NCBI RefSeq assembly: GCF_000264375.1
Contig: NZ_AJXW01000094.1
Coordinates: 1-42,827 of the forward strand
From: Rhodanobacter thiooxydans LCS2
Lineage (GTDB): Bacteria; Pseudomonadota; Gammaproteobacteria; Xanthomonadales; Rhodanobacteraceae
Length of the DNA: 42,827 nt
Reading direction: 5' to 3'
Shown here: positions 33,517 to 42,827 of the stretch, piece by piece
Numbering within the stretch: position 1 is the first letter of the stretch
Layout: every line of letters begins with the position of its first letter
Translations under genes and position numbers: made by a program
Notes under the pieces: model-generated
The model's database searches: none
Seen by the model: the letters and a program-made list of their open reading frames with translations, nothing else
Told to the model about the DNA's origin: nothing

Positions 33517-36500
33517 TTGAACATCGGCAACCTGCTCGACCTGCTCAAGCTGCGAAGGCTGCAAGCCTTCCGCCGCCGGCGTGCCGCGGCGCGCACGCGG
33601 CCGGAGCAGGAGCCGGCGCTGCGCGCGGAACTGTTCAGCGCCGAACAGATGGAACAGCACGGCCGCGCGCTGGCCGGCCAGCACCGGCTTAGCGCGCGGA
33701 TCACCCCCGATACGCTGCTGGCGCGGCTGGACGACAACGAGGCGGTGCTGACCCACACCTGCGAACGGCTGACCGACGCCAGTCGCAAGCGGCGGCGGAT
33801 CACCCCGGCCGCCGAGTGGCTGCTGGACAACTTCTATCTGATCGAGGAGCAGATCCGGATTGCCCGCCGGCACCTGCCCAAGGGCTATAGCCGCGAATTG
33901 CCGCGGCTGGCCAGCGGGCCGTCAGCCGGGCTGCCGCGGGTGTACGACATCGCGTTGGAGATCATCTCGCACGGCGACGGCCGGGTCGACACGCATATCC
34001 TGCAGCACTTCATCGACGCCTATCAGGAAGTGAGCCCGCTGAAGCTGGGCGAGCTGTGGGCGATCCCGATCATGCTGCGGCTGGCGCTGATCGAGAACCT
34101 GCGTCGCGTCGCCGCGCGGGTGATGGCGGACTGGAGCCATCGCGGCCAGGCCGCGCGCTGGGCTGACGCGATGACCGCCACCGCCGAACGCGAGCCGAAC
34201 TCGGTGGTGCTGGTGGTGGCCGACATGGCGCGCTCGGTCCCGCCGATGAACAGTCCGTTCGTGGCCGAGTTGGCGCGCCGGCTGCAGGGCCAGAGCCCGG
34301 CGCTGGCGCTGCCGCTGAGCTGGATCGAGCAGCGCCTGGCCGCCTCGGGACAGAGCGTCGAGCACCTGGTGCAGCTGGAAGCGCAGCAGCAGGCCGCCAA
34401 CCAGGTCACCATCAGCAACAGCATCGGCAGCCTGCGCACGCTGTCAGCGATCGACTGGCGCGATTTCGTCGAGCACTGCAGCCTGGTCGAGCACTGCCTG
34501 CGCGAAGACCCGACCGGGGTCTACGCGGCGATGGATTTCGCCACCCGCGACCGCTACCGCCATATGGTGGAGGCGATGGCGCGGCGGCACCGGCTGACCG
34601 AGCTGCAGGTGGCCGAGGCAGCTATCGCGCTGAGCCAGGCCGCAGCGCCCACCGACAGCAGCGTGTCGCTGCCGCAGCACGTCGGCTACTACCTGATCGA
34701 CCGCGGCCGGCCGCGGCTGGAACGGCGGCTCGGTGTGCATCCGCCGCTGCGCGTGGCGCTGCGCCGCGGCTTCGACCGCGCGCCGTTGCCGATCTACCTG
34801 GGCCTGCTGGCGCTGCTCACCTTCGCCTTCGCGCAGCCGCTGGTCGGCATCGCCGCGCAGCAGCGCTGGCCGGCGTGGGCGCTGGTCGCGCTGGCAGTGC
34901 CCGCGGCGATCCTGGCCAGCCAGCTGGGGCTGAGCCTGCTCAACTGGATCGCCACGCTGTCGATCGCGCCGCAGCAGCTGCCACGGATGGACTATTCGCA
35001 CGGCATTCCGGCCAGCGCGCGCACCCTGGTGGCGATCCCCAGCCTGATCGCCAGCACGCAGGACGTCGATGCGCTGGCCGAATCGCTGCAGGTGCGCTTC
35101 CTCGGCAATCGCGACGAACACCTGCACTTCGCCCTGCTCACCGATTTCGCCGACGCGGACCACGAAACGCTGCCCGGCGACGAGGCGCTACTGCAGCTGG
35201 CGCAGCGCCGGATCGAGGCGCTCAACGAGCGCTATGCCGGCGCCAAGGCCGACCGCTTCTTCCTGTTCCACCGGCCGCGCCTCTGGAACCCGGGCGAGCA
35301 ATGCTGGATGGGCCACGAGCGCAAACGCGGCAAGCTGGCGGACCTCAACGCGCTGCTGCGCGGCAACGCGCACGGCCGCTTCATGCGGGTGGTGGGCGAC
35401 ATCGCCTCGCTCGGGCCGGTGCAGTACGTGATCACCCTGGACACCGACACCGAGCTGCCGCGCGACGCCGCGCGGGCCTTCGTCGGCACCATCGACCACC
35501 CGCTCAACCGCGCCGTGTACGACCCCGGGCGGCATCGCGTGGTCAGCGGCTACGCGATCCTGCAGCCGCGCGTGGGGATCAGCCTGCCGAGTACCGCGCG
35601 CTCGCGCTACGCCCAACTGTACGGCAGCGACGCCGGTATCGACCCGTACACGCAGATGGTCTCGGACGTCTACCAGGACGTGTTCGGCGAAGGCTCGTTC
35701 ATCGGCAAGGGCATCTACGCGATCGACGCCTTCGAACGCACCCTGGACGGCTGCTTCCCGGACAACCGCATCCTCAGCCACGACCTGGTCGAGGGTTGCC
35801 ACGCACGCGCGGGCCTGCTCAGCGACGTGCAGCTGTTCGAGACCTGGCCGGCCCGCTACGGCGCCGACGTGAAGCGGCGCCACCGCTGGATCCGCGGCGA
35901 CTGGCAGCTGTTGCCGTGGCTGCTGCCGTGGGCGCCGACCGCGCACGGCGGCTGGCGCCGCAATGCACTCACCGCGCTGTCGCGCTGGAAGATCCTTGAC
36001 AACCTGCGCCGCAGCCTGGTGCCGGTGGCGTTGCTGCTGTTGCTGATGATCGGCTGGCTGCTGATTGCGCCGGTGCTCTCGTGGACCGTGGCGGTGCTGT
36101 CGATGGTGCTGTTGCCGCCGCTGCTGGCGGCGCTGCTGGACCTGGTGCAGAAGCCGCGCGAGGTGCAGCTCGACCAGCACCTGCGCGCCGCCGTCCGGGC
36201 CGGCATGCAACATCTGGCGCGGATGGTGCTGGGGCTGGCGTGGCTGCCGCATGAGGCGCTGTACCACCTCGACGCGATCGTGCGCACGCTGTGGCGGATG
36301 GCGGTCAGCCGCCGCCACCTGCTGCAGTGGCGGAGCTCCAGCGAGGTCGAACGCCACGGCGACCATGCGCAGTCCGCGCTGTGGCGGCGGATGTGGATCG
36401 CCCCGACGCTGGCACTGGGGCTGGCCGTGGCGCTGGCGCTGGTGCGTCCGGACGCGCTGTGGCTGGCTACGCCGCTGCTGCTGCTGTGGCTGGGCTCGCC

Positions 36501-39500
36501 CACCCTCGCGTGGTGGATCAGCCAGCCGCGCGTGGCGGAGGTATTCGCGCCGAGCGCGCTGCAGCAGCGTTTCCTGCGCACGCTGGCACGGCAGACCTGG
36601 GCCTTCTTCGACGTCCACGTCGGCGCCGCGGAGCACTGGCTGCCGCCGGACAACCTGCAGGAGCAACCCGGGCCCGCGATCGCCCATCGCACCTCGCCGA
36701 CCAACATGGGCCTGGCGCTGCTGGCGAACCTGGCCGCGCACGACTTCGGTTTCCTGGCCACTGGCCGCCTGCTCGAACGCACCCGGCAGAGCCTGGCCAC
36801 CATGCAGCAACTGCCTCGCCACCGCGGCCACTTCTACAACTGGTACGACACGCAGAGCCTGCAGCCGCTGGCGCCGCTGTACGTCTCGGCGGTGGACAGC
36901 GGCAACCTCGCCGGCCACCTGCTGACCCTGCGCCCGGGCCTGGAGGAACTGCCCGGCCAGCCGATGTTCCGGCCACGCGTGCTGCACGGCCTGCTCGACA
37001 CGCTGGCGCTGTTGCGCGACACGCTCGACGTCGACGCCGCGCGGGCGCTGGACCCGCTCGACCGCCACCTGCAGCAGGCGCTGGCCACGCTGCCGGCAAC
37101 CAGCGGCGAAGCCAGCGCCCTGCTGCAGCGCCTGGCCGGGCATGCGCAGGCGCTGCAACAGTGGCTGGAGACCGAGCCCGGCAGCGAGGCGCGGTTCTGG
37201 CTCGATGCGCTGCTCGCGCAGTGCGACGAGCTGTACGCCGAGGCCATCGCGTTCCAGCTCGACCCGCCGCCTGACGGCGACGCCGGCTTCGCCGGCATCC
37301 CCACGCTGCGCCAGCTGGCCCGGATCGAACCGCTGGCGTGGCCGGCCGCGGCCGACGCCGAGGGCGTGCGCGAACGCGCGCGCGAACGCCTCGCCGTGAT
37401 CGAGCAGCTGGCGCAACAGGCCGGCGAGCTGGCACTCGTGGACTATCGCTTCCTGTACGACGCCACGCGCGACCTGCTGGCGATCGGCTACAACGTCGAC
37501 CAGCGCCGGCTCGACGCCGGCTACTACGACCTGCTGGCGTCGGAGGCGCGGCTGGCCAGCTTCGTCGGCATCGCGCAGGGCCAGCTGCCGCAGGACAACT
37601 GGTTCGCGCTGGGCCGCCTGCTCACCACCGTGGGCGGCGAGCCGGTGCTGCTGTCGTGGACTGGCTCGATGTTCGAGTACCTGATGCCGACCCTGGTGAT
37701 GCCGAGCTACGAAGGCACCCTGCTCGACCAGACCTGCCACGCCGCGGTGACGCGGCAGATCGAGTACGGCAACCAGCTCGGCGTGCCGTGGGGCGTTTCC
37801 GAATCGGGCTACAACACGCTCGACGCGCACTTCACCTACCAGTACCGCGCGTTCGGCGTGCCCGGGCTGGGCCTGAAGCGCGGGCTGGGCGACGACACGG
37901 TGGTGGCGCCGTACGCCAGCGCGCTGGCGCTGATGGTGGCGCCGTCGGCGGCCACGCGGAACCTGCAGCGGCTGGCCGAGGCCGGCGCGCGCGGTCGCTA
38001 CGGCCTGTACGAGGCGATCGACTACACCCCGGCGCGGCTGCCGCCGGGCCAGGATTCGGCGCTGGTGCGGCAGTTCATGGCGCACCACCAGGGCATGAGC
38101 CTGCTGGCGCTGGGCCATGCGCTGCTGGACCGGCCGATGCAACGGCGCTTCGAATCCGACCCGCAGTTCCAGGCCACCAGTCTGCTGCTGCAGGAGCGCG
38201 TGCCGAAGACCGCGGCGGAATACCTGCACGCCTCCGGCTTCCCCGAAACGGACGGCAGCCCGCGCCCGGCCGAGGCGCGGCTACGCGTGTTCGCCGACCC
38301 GGATCGCGCCCGCCCGGCCGTGCAGCTGCTGTCGAATGGCCGCTACCACGTGGTGCTTTCCAGCGCCGGCGGCGGCTACAGCCGACGCGGCGACCTCGCG
38401 TTGACGCGCTGGCACGAGGACATCACCCGCGACGCCTGGGGCATGTTCTGCTACCTGCGCGACGTGGCCAGCGGCGAGTGCTGGTCCACCGCCTACCAGC
38501 CCACGTTGAAGAAGACCGAGCAGTTCGAGGCGATCTTCTCCGACGCGCGCGCCGAGTTCCGCGTGCGCGAGCGCGAGTTCGACGCGCACACCGAGATCGT
38601 GGTGTCGCCGGAAGACGACATCGAGCTGCGTCGCACCCACATCGGCAACCGCAGCCGCACGCGGCGCACGATCGAGCTGACCAGCTACGCCGAGGTGGTG
38701 CTGGCGCCGCCGCTCGCCGACGCGGCGCACCCGGCCTTCAGCAAGCTGTTCGTGCAGACCGAGCTGGTACCGGCACTGCAGGCGATCGTGTGCACGCGCC
38801 GGCCACGCTCGGCCGGCGAGCAGGTGCCGTGGATGTTCCACCTGCTGGCGGTGCACGACGCCGACATCGACGCGATCTCCTACGAGACCGACCGTGCCCG
38901 CTTCATCGGCCGCGGTCGCAGCACGGCCGAGCCGCAGGCGCTCGACCGCGAGCAGGCACGGCTGTCCGACAGCGCCGGTCCGGTGCTCGACCCGATCGTG
39001 GCGATCCGCTGCCGCATCACGCTGGAGCCGGAGCAGACGGCCACCATCGACTTCGTCACCGGCTACGCCGAGCAGCGCGACGGCTGCCTGCAGCTGATCG
39101 GCAAGTATCGCGACCGCCACCTCGCCGACCGCGTGTTCGACCTGGCCTGGACGCACAGCCAGGTGCTGCTGCGCCAGCTCAACGCCAGCCTCGCCGATGC
39201 GCAGCTGTACGAGCACATGGCCACCGGCATCCTCTACCCGAACGCCGGCCTGCGCGCCGAGCCGGCGCTGCTGCGTGGCAACCGGCGCGGCCAGTCCGGG
39301 CTGTGGGGCCAGTCGGTCTCCGGCGACCTGCCGATCGTGCTGCTGCAGATCGCCAGCCCGTCGCGGATCGAGCTGGTGCGCCAGTTGGTGCAGGCGCATG
39401 CGTACTGGCGGCAGAAGGGCCTGGCGGTGGACCTGGTGATCTGGAATGAGGACCGCGCCGGCTACCGGCAGGAACTGCACGACCTGATCATGGGCCTGAT

Positions 39501-42156
39501 CGCCTCCGGCAGCGAGGCCAGCCTGCTCGACCGCCCCGGCGGCATCTTCGTGCGCCCGGGGCAGCAGCTGTCCGGCGAGGACCGGCTGGTGATGCTGGCC
39601 AGCGCGCGCATCGTGCTGAGTGACGGCCGTGGCAGCCTGGCCGAGCAGATCGGTCGACGCCAGGTGGAAACCCATGCGCCGCGCTTCGAGCCGAGCCGGC
39701 CGCGGCGCATCGCCAGCGCCTCGCCCGTCGGCGGCACCGGCGCACCGGCGCTGCTACTGGCCAATCCGCACGGCGGTTTCAGCCACGACGGCCGCGAGTA
39801 CGTGATCACCCTGGCCGCCGGCGACAGCACGCCGGCGCCGTGGGCGAACGTGCTGGCCAACCCGCAGTTCGGCACAGTGATCTCCGAGAGTGGCAGCGCC
39901 TACAGCTGGGGCGAGAACGCGCACGAGTTCCGCCTCACCCCCTGGCACAACGATCCGGTCGGCGACGGCGGCGGCGAGGCGCTGTACCTGCGCGACGAGG
40001 ACACCGGCCAGATCTGGTCGCCCACGCCGCTGCCGTGCCGCGGCAGCGGCAGCTACACCACTCGCCACGGCTTCGGCTACAGCGTGTTCGAGCACCACGA
40101 GGATGGCATCCACTCCGAACTGTGGGTCTACGTGGCGCTGGACGCGCCGGTGAAGTTCTCCGTATTGCACCTGCGCAACGACTCCGGCGCGGCGCGCCGG
40201 CTCAGCGTCACCGGCTACGTGGAGTGGCTGCTTGGCGACCTGCGCGAGAAAACCTCGATGCACGTGGTCACCGAATCGGACCCGGCCAGCGGCGCGCTGT
40301 TCGCGCGCAACGCGTACAACAGCGAGTTTCCGAACCGCGTGGCGTTCTTCGACGTGGACGACCCCGCGCGCGGCATTGGCGGCGACCGCGGCGAATTCCT
40401 CGGTCGCAACGGCAGCATGCGCACACCGGCCGGGCTGGCCCGCGCGCACCTGTCCGGCCGGCTCGGTGCCGGGCTGGACCCTTGCGCCGCGCTGCAGTCG
40501 ATGGTGAGCCTGGGCGAGGGCGAGCAGCGCCGGCTGATCTTCCGCCTCGGTCTCGGGCGCGACGCCACCGAGGCCAGCGCGCTGGTGCAGCGCTTCCGCG
40601 GCAGCGGCAGCGCCGCCGACGCGCTGGACAAGGTGCGCGCGCACTGGGCGCGCGTGCTCGGTGCGGTGCAGGTGCGCACGCCGGAGCCGTCGCTCGACAT
40701 GCTCGCCAACGGATGGCTGCTGTACCAGACCATCGGCTGCCGGCTGTGGGCGCGCAGCGGCTACTACCAGAGCGGCGGCGCCTTCGGCTTCCGCGACCAG
40801 CTGCAGGATTCGATGGCAACCCTGCACGCCGCGCCGGAACTGTCGCGCGCGCAGCTGCTGCTGTGCGCCGCGCACCAGTTCGCCGAAGGCGACGTACAGC
40901 ACTGGTGGCACCCACCACTGGACCGCGGCGTACGCACCACCTGTTCCGATGACTACCTGTGGCTGCCGCTGGCCATCGCGCGCTACGTGCTGGCCAGCGC
41001 CGACCGCGGCGTGCTCGAAGAATACGTCGGCTACATCGAGGGCCGTCCGCTGCACGAGGGCGAGGAGTCGTACTATGACCTGCCGCAGCCATCGGCCCTG
41101 CGTGAAACGCTATACCAGCATGGCGTGCGCGCCATCGAGCGCAGCTTCGCCCTGCGCGGCGCGCACGGCCTGCCGCTGATCGGCGGCGGCGACTGGAACG
41201 ACGGCATGAACCGGGTCGGCGAACAGGGCCGCGGCGAAAGCGTGTGGCTGGGCTTCTTCTCCTGCGAAGTGCTGCAGCGCTTCGCCGAAGTGGCCCGGCT
41301 GCACGACGACGAGCCGTTCGCGCAACGCTGCGAAGGCGAAGTGGTCAAGTTGCGCAGCGCACTGGAGCAGCACGGCTGGGATGGCGCCTGGTACCGCCGC
41401 GCCTACTTCGACGACGGCACGCCGCTCGGCTCCAGCAGCAACGACGAATGCCGCATCGACTCGATCGCGCAGAGCTGGTCGGTGCTGTCCGGCATCGGCG
41501 CGCCGGAGCGCCAGCGGCAGGCGATGGACTCGCTGGACGTCCACCTGGTGCGCCGCGACGCCGGCCTGGTGCAGCTGCTGCGGCCGCCGTTCGACAAATC
41601 CGCGATGGACCCGGGCTACATCAAGGGCTACCTGCCCGGCGTACGCGAGAACGGCGGCCAGTACACGCACGCCGCCATATGGGCCACGATGGCCTTCGCC
41701 GAACTCGGTGACGGCGCCCGCGCGTGGGAACTGCTGCACATGATCAACCCGGTCAACCACGGCATCGATGCCGCGCAAATGGATGTCTACAAGGTCGAGC
41801 CCTACGTGGTCAGCGCCGACGTCTACGCCGTCGCCCCGCACATCGGCCGCGGCGGCTGGAGCTGGTACACCGGCTCCGCCGGCTGGATGTACCGGCTGAT
41901 CGTGGAATCGCTGCTCGGCCTGCGCCTGGAAGCCGGCCAGCTGCGCTTCGCGCCGGTGCTCCCGGCCGAGTGGGAAGGTTTCGAGCTGGACTACCGCCAC
42001 CGCGGCACGCTCTACCGCATCCGCCTGCACCAGAGCGACGTCGGCACGCCGAGCACGCTGTGGCTGGACGGCGAGGTGCAGCCCGACGGTCGCATCCCAC
42101 TCGCCGACGACGGGGCAGAGCACAGCGTGGAACTGAACTGTCCGCGCCACCCATGA
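33517..42156 (+). CDS. ndvB: Cyclic beta-glucan synthase (NdvB/Cgs type)
   Basis: Giant inner-membrane enzyme, 2879 residues from a TTG start with AAGGA seven bases upstream; rhizobial and Brucella homologues are about 2830-2870. It is expected to initiate, extend and cyclise a periplasmic beta-glucan. N-terminal domain to ~420; membrane segments near 424-481; GT84 glycosyltransferase with the DxD-type D642-T-D644 (TLDTDTELP), HDLVEGCHARAG and the RRHRWIRGDWQLLPW motif near 785-800; membrane segments near 831-870 and 959-1000; a glycoamylase-like domain (~1040-1550); then GH94/GT36 modules ending with GGDWNDGMN (2557-2565), whose Asp is the expected phosphorolysis acid. Reading to 33424 is possible but lacks a ribosome site. 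No transporter (ndvA) is in the window. Confidence 0.93.
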   Translation: MNIGNLLDLLKLRRLQAFRRRRAAARTRPEQEPALRAELFSAEQMEQHGRALAGQHRLSARITPDTLLARLDDNEAVLTHTCERLTDASRKRRRITPAAEWLLDNFYLIEEQIRIARRHLPKGYSRELPRLASGPSAGLPRVYDIALEIISHGDGRVDTHILQHFIDAYQEVSPLKLGELWAIPIMLRLALIENLRRVAARVMADWSHRGQAARWADAMTATAEREPNSVVLVVADMARSVPPMNSPFVAELARRLQGQSPALALPLSWIEQRLAASGQSVEHLVQLEAQQQAANQVTISNSIGSLRTLSAIDWRDFVEHCSLVEHCLREDPTGVYAAMDFATRDRYRHMVEAMARRHRLTELQVAEAAIALSQAAAPTDSSVSLPQHVGYYLIDRGRPRLERRLGVHPPLRVALRRGFDRAPLPIYLGLLALLTFAFAQPLVGIAAQQRWPAWALVALAVPAAILASQLGLSLLNWIATLSIAPQQLPRMDYSHGIPASARTLVAIPSLIASTQDVDALAESLQVRFLGNRDEHLHFALLTDFADADHETLPGDEALLQLAQRRIEALNERYAGAKADRFFLFHRPRLWNPGEQCWMGHERKRGKLADLNALLRGNAHGRFMRVVGDIASLGPVQYVITLDTDTELPRDAARAFVGTIDHPLNRAVYDPGRHRVVSGYAILQPRVGISLPSTARSRYAQLYGSDAGIDPYTQMVSDVYQDVFGEGSFIGKGIYAIDAFERTLDGCFPDNRILSHDLVEGCHARAGLLSDVQLFETWPARYGADVKRRHRWIRGDWQLLPWLLPWAPTAHGGWRRNALTALSRWKILDNLRRSLVPVALLLLLMIGWLLIAPVLSWTVAVLSMVLLPPLLAALLDLVQKPREVQLDQHLRAAVRAGMQHLARMVLGLAWLPHEALYHLDAIVRTLWRMAVSRRHLLQWRSSSEVERHGDHAQSALWRRMWIAPTLALGLAVALALVRPDALWLATPLLLLWLGSPTLAWWISQPRVAEVFAPSALQQRFLRTLARQTWAFFDVHVGAAEHWLPPDNLQEQPGPAIAHRTSPTNMGLALLANLAAHDFGFLATGRLLERTRQSLATMQQLPRHRGHFYNWYDTQSLQPLAPLYVSAVDSGNLAGHLLTLRPGLEELPGQPMFRPRVLHGLLDTLALLRDTLDVDAARALDPLDRHLQQALATLPATSGEASALLQRLAGHAQALQQWLETEPGSEARFWLDALLAQCDELYAEAIAFQLDPPPDGDAGFAGIPTLRQLARIEPLAWPAAADAEGVRERARERLAVIEQLAQQAGELALVDYRFLYDATRDLLAIGYNVDQRRLDAGYYDLLASEARLASFVGIAQGQLPQDNWFALGRLLTTVGGEPVLLSWTGSMFEYLMPTLVMPSYEGTLLDQTCHAAVTRQIEYGNQLGVPWGVSESGYNTLDAHFTYQYRAFGVPGLGLKRGLGDDTVVAPYASALALMVAPSAATRNLQRLAEAGARGRYGLYEAIDYTPARLPPGQDSALVRQFMAHHQGMSLLALGHALLDRPMQRRFESDPQFQATSLLLQERVPKTAAEYLHASGFPETDGSPRPAEARLRVFADPDRARPAVQLLSNGRYHVVLSSAGGGYSRRGDLALTRWHEDITRDAWGMFCYLRDVASGECWSTAYQPTLKKTEQFEAIFSDARAEFRVREREFDAHTEIVVSPEDDIELRRTHIGNRSRTRRTIELTSYAEVVLAPPLADAAHPAFSKLFVQTELVPALQAIVCTRRPRSAGEQVPWMFHLLAVHDADIDAISYETDRARFIGRGRSTAEPQALDREQARLSDSAGPVLDPIVAIRCRITLEPEQTATIDFVTGYAEQRDGCLQLIGKYRDRHLADRVFDLAWTHSQVLLRQLNASLADAQLYEHMATGILYPNAGLRAEPALLRGNRRGQSGLWGQSVSGDLPIVLLQIASPSRIELVRQLVQAHAYWRQKGLAVDLVIWNEDRAGYRQELHDLIMGLIASGSEASLLDRPGGIFVRPGQQLSGEDRLVMLASARIVLSDGRGSLAEQIGRRQVETHAPRFEPSRPRRIASASPVGGTGAPALLLANPHGGFSHDGREYVITLAAGDSTPAPWANVLANPQFGTVISESGSAYSWGENAHEFRLTPWHNDPVGDGGGEALYLRDEDTGQIWSPTPLPCRGSGSYTTRHGFGYSVFEHHEDGIHSELWVYVALDAPVKFSVLHLRNDSGAARRLSVTGYVEWLLGDLREKTSMHVVTESDPASGALFARNAYNSEFPNRVAFFDVDDPARGIGGDRGEFLGRNGSMRTPAGLARAHLSGRLGAGLDPCAALQSMVSLGEGEQRRLIFRLGLGRDATEASALVQRFRGSGSAADALDKVRAHWARVLGAVQVRTPEPSLDMLANGWLLYQTIGCRLWARSGYYQSGGAFGFRDQLQDSMATLHAAPELSRAQLLLCAAHQFAEGDVQHWWHPPLDRGVRTTCSDDYLWLPLAIARYVLASADRGVLEEYVGYIEGRPLHEGEESYYDLPQPSALRETLYQHGVRAIERSFALRGAHGLPLIGGGDWNDGMNRVGEQGRGESVWLGFFSCEVLQRFAEVARLHDDEPFAQRCEGEVVKLRSALEQHGWDGAWYRRAYFDDGTPLGSSSNDECRIDSIAQSWSVLSGIGAPERQRQAMDSLDVHLVRRDAGLVQLLRPPFDKSAMDPGYIKGYLPGVRENGGQYTHAAIWATMAFAELGDGARAWELLHMINPVNHGIDAAQMDVYKVEPYVVSADVYAVAPHIGRGGWSWYTGSAGWMYRLIVESLLGLRLEAGQLRFAPVLPAEWEGFELDYRHRGTLYRIRLHQSDVGTPSTLWLDGEVQPDGRIPLADDGAEHSVELNCPRHP

Positions 42157-42184
42157 AGCCGGCCGCGGCGGCGTGCCCCTCCGC

Positions 42185-42827
42185 TCAGCGGTCCAATGGG
42201 CTCAATACACCGTGGCCGCCGCGGTTGAGCACGTGAGTGTAGATCTGAGTGGTCGCCACGTCCTTGTGGCCGAGCAGCTCCTGCACCGTGCGGATGTCAT
42301 ACCCGGACTCCAGCAGATGCGTGGCGAAAGAGTGGCGCAGCGTATGCGCGCTCACTGGCTTGACGATGCCCGCGCGGCGGCAGGCGCTTTTCAGCGAGCG
42401 CGACAGAAGTGCTTCGTCAAAATGATGCCGGCGCTCCACGCCATCCAGCGGGTCGACTGAGCGCAGGGCTGACGGAAATACGAACTGCCAACCGAATTCC
42501 CGTCCGGCATGGGGATACTTTCGCGCCAGGGCATGCGGCAGGCGAGCCACGCCAAAACCCGCAATCAAGTCACCTTCATGCAACACGCGGGCGCGCTCGA
42601 TCTCATGCTGCAGCGGTTCGGCCAGCCTCTTCGGCAACACCGTGCGCCGATCCTTGCCACCCTTGCCGTCGCGCACCGTGATCTCGTTGCGGGCAAAATC
42701 CACATCCTTCACGCGCAGCCGCATGCACTCCATCAGGCGCATACCGGTGCCATACAACAGACTAGCCAGCAGCCACGGACGACCTTCCATCTGTGCCAGC
42801 AACGCCTGGCGGATTCAACTCCGAAGT
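42185..42827 (-). pseudogene. intI: Integron integrase IntI, 3' part, apparently frameshifted at the window edge
   Basis: Tyrosine recombinase of integrons. The visible ~205 residues carry the catalytic half: Arg in [16 protein letters not shown], Lys in [31 protein letters not shown], and the nucleophile Tyr in IYTHV. The IntI-specific insert is present ([27 protein letters not shown]), which separates it from XerC/D. Upstream, an in-frame TGA (42817-42815) blocks the expected N-terminal domain. A neighbouring frame reads VESARR, which joined to LLAQMEG restores normal spacing, so a one-base deletion near 42803-42805 is likely. The 3' end is 28 bp from ndvB. The attI site and any cassettes would lie to the right, off the window. 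Confidence 0.8.

Noticed and set aside
35188..38229. 1013-codon open frame on the minus strand
   Set aside because: It is antisense to ndvB, whose motifs fix the coding strand. Long antisense frames are expected in GC-rich coding DNA, and the product is His/Arg/Gln-rich low-complexity sequence.
42157..42184. Integron attI or cassette array between ndvB and intI
   Set aside because: This is the 3' side of intI and only 28 bp long; attI and cassettes lie on the 5' side, beyond the window.
1..42827. CRISPR arrays, tRNA genes, prophage or insertion sequences
   Set aside because: No regularly spaced direct repeats, cloverleaf-like gaps, transposase or phage structural genes were seen in any gap or frame.

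Overview
The window is GC-rich, densely packed gammaproteobacterial chromosome. Gene order and protein character point to the Xanthomonadales, most likely the Rhodanobacteraceae (Rhodanobacter, Dyella or a relative). This is inferred from remembered synteny and family resemblance, not from a search. Supporting signs are the tyrS next to an rRNA promoter, the radC/coaBC/dut/phosphohexomutase block, the speA/speE pair, REP repeats beginning GTAGGAGC, and a cyclic glucan synthase beside an integron integrase. No phage, insertion sequence, CRISPR array or tRNA was found.

Layout. Positions 1-220 hold a leftward rRNA-type promoter whose operon lies outside the window. tyrS follows, then an M23 endopeptidase and anmK, a small ribbon-helix-helix-like gene, ampG overlapping an exonuclease III gene, and pyrE: housekeeping mixed with peptidoglycan turnover. 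From 7.6 to 13.1 kb come a DUF4124 secreted protein, a membrane-anchored phosphomannomutase/phosphoglucomutase, dut, coaBC and divergent radC. The 509-bp gap before argS carries a probable C-rich small RNA on the minus strand with a strong terminator, plus two perfect DnaA boxes. argS overlaps an FtsN-like SPOR gene, followed by an SDR dehydrogenase and a repeat element.

From 17 to 22.1 kb lie a 3-hydroxybutyrate dehydrogenase/patatin operon and the divergent polyamine genes speA and speE. From 22.1 to 27.6 kb the content is more accessory: two copies of a GGGAATAGGG inverted-repeat element bracket a small membrane protein and a secreted protein of unknown function, then come an orphan ParA, a SixA-like phosphatase, a cardiolipin-synthase-like lipoprotein and a TonB-domain protein. 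A thiolase, an unknown protein, a PAS-GGDEF-EAL regulator and a GNAT acetyltransferase follow. In the last pair, a REP doublet supplies the stop codons of both convergent genes.

The right end is an 8.6-kb gene for an NdvB-type cyclic beta-glucan synthase, read from a TTG start with a good Shine-Dalgarno sequence. Only 28 bp beyond it is the 3' part of an integron integrase. Its catalytic half is intact, but its frame is broken near the window edge; any cassette array would lie to the right.

Functionally, anmK, ampG and the M23 enzyme belong to one theme (murein cleavage and recovery). The phosphohexomutase and NdvB both feed cell-surface or periplasmic glycans. The bdhA-patatin operon and the thiolase suggest acyl or polyhydroxybutyrate metabolism. 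The least explained signals are the C-rich RNA, the bracketing repeats, the palindrome in front of bdhA and the broken integron integrase.
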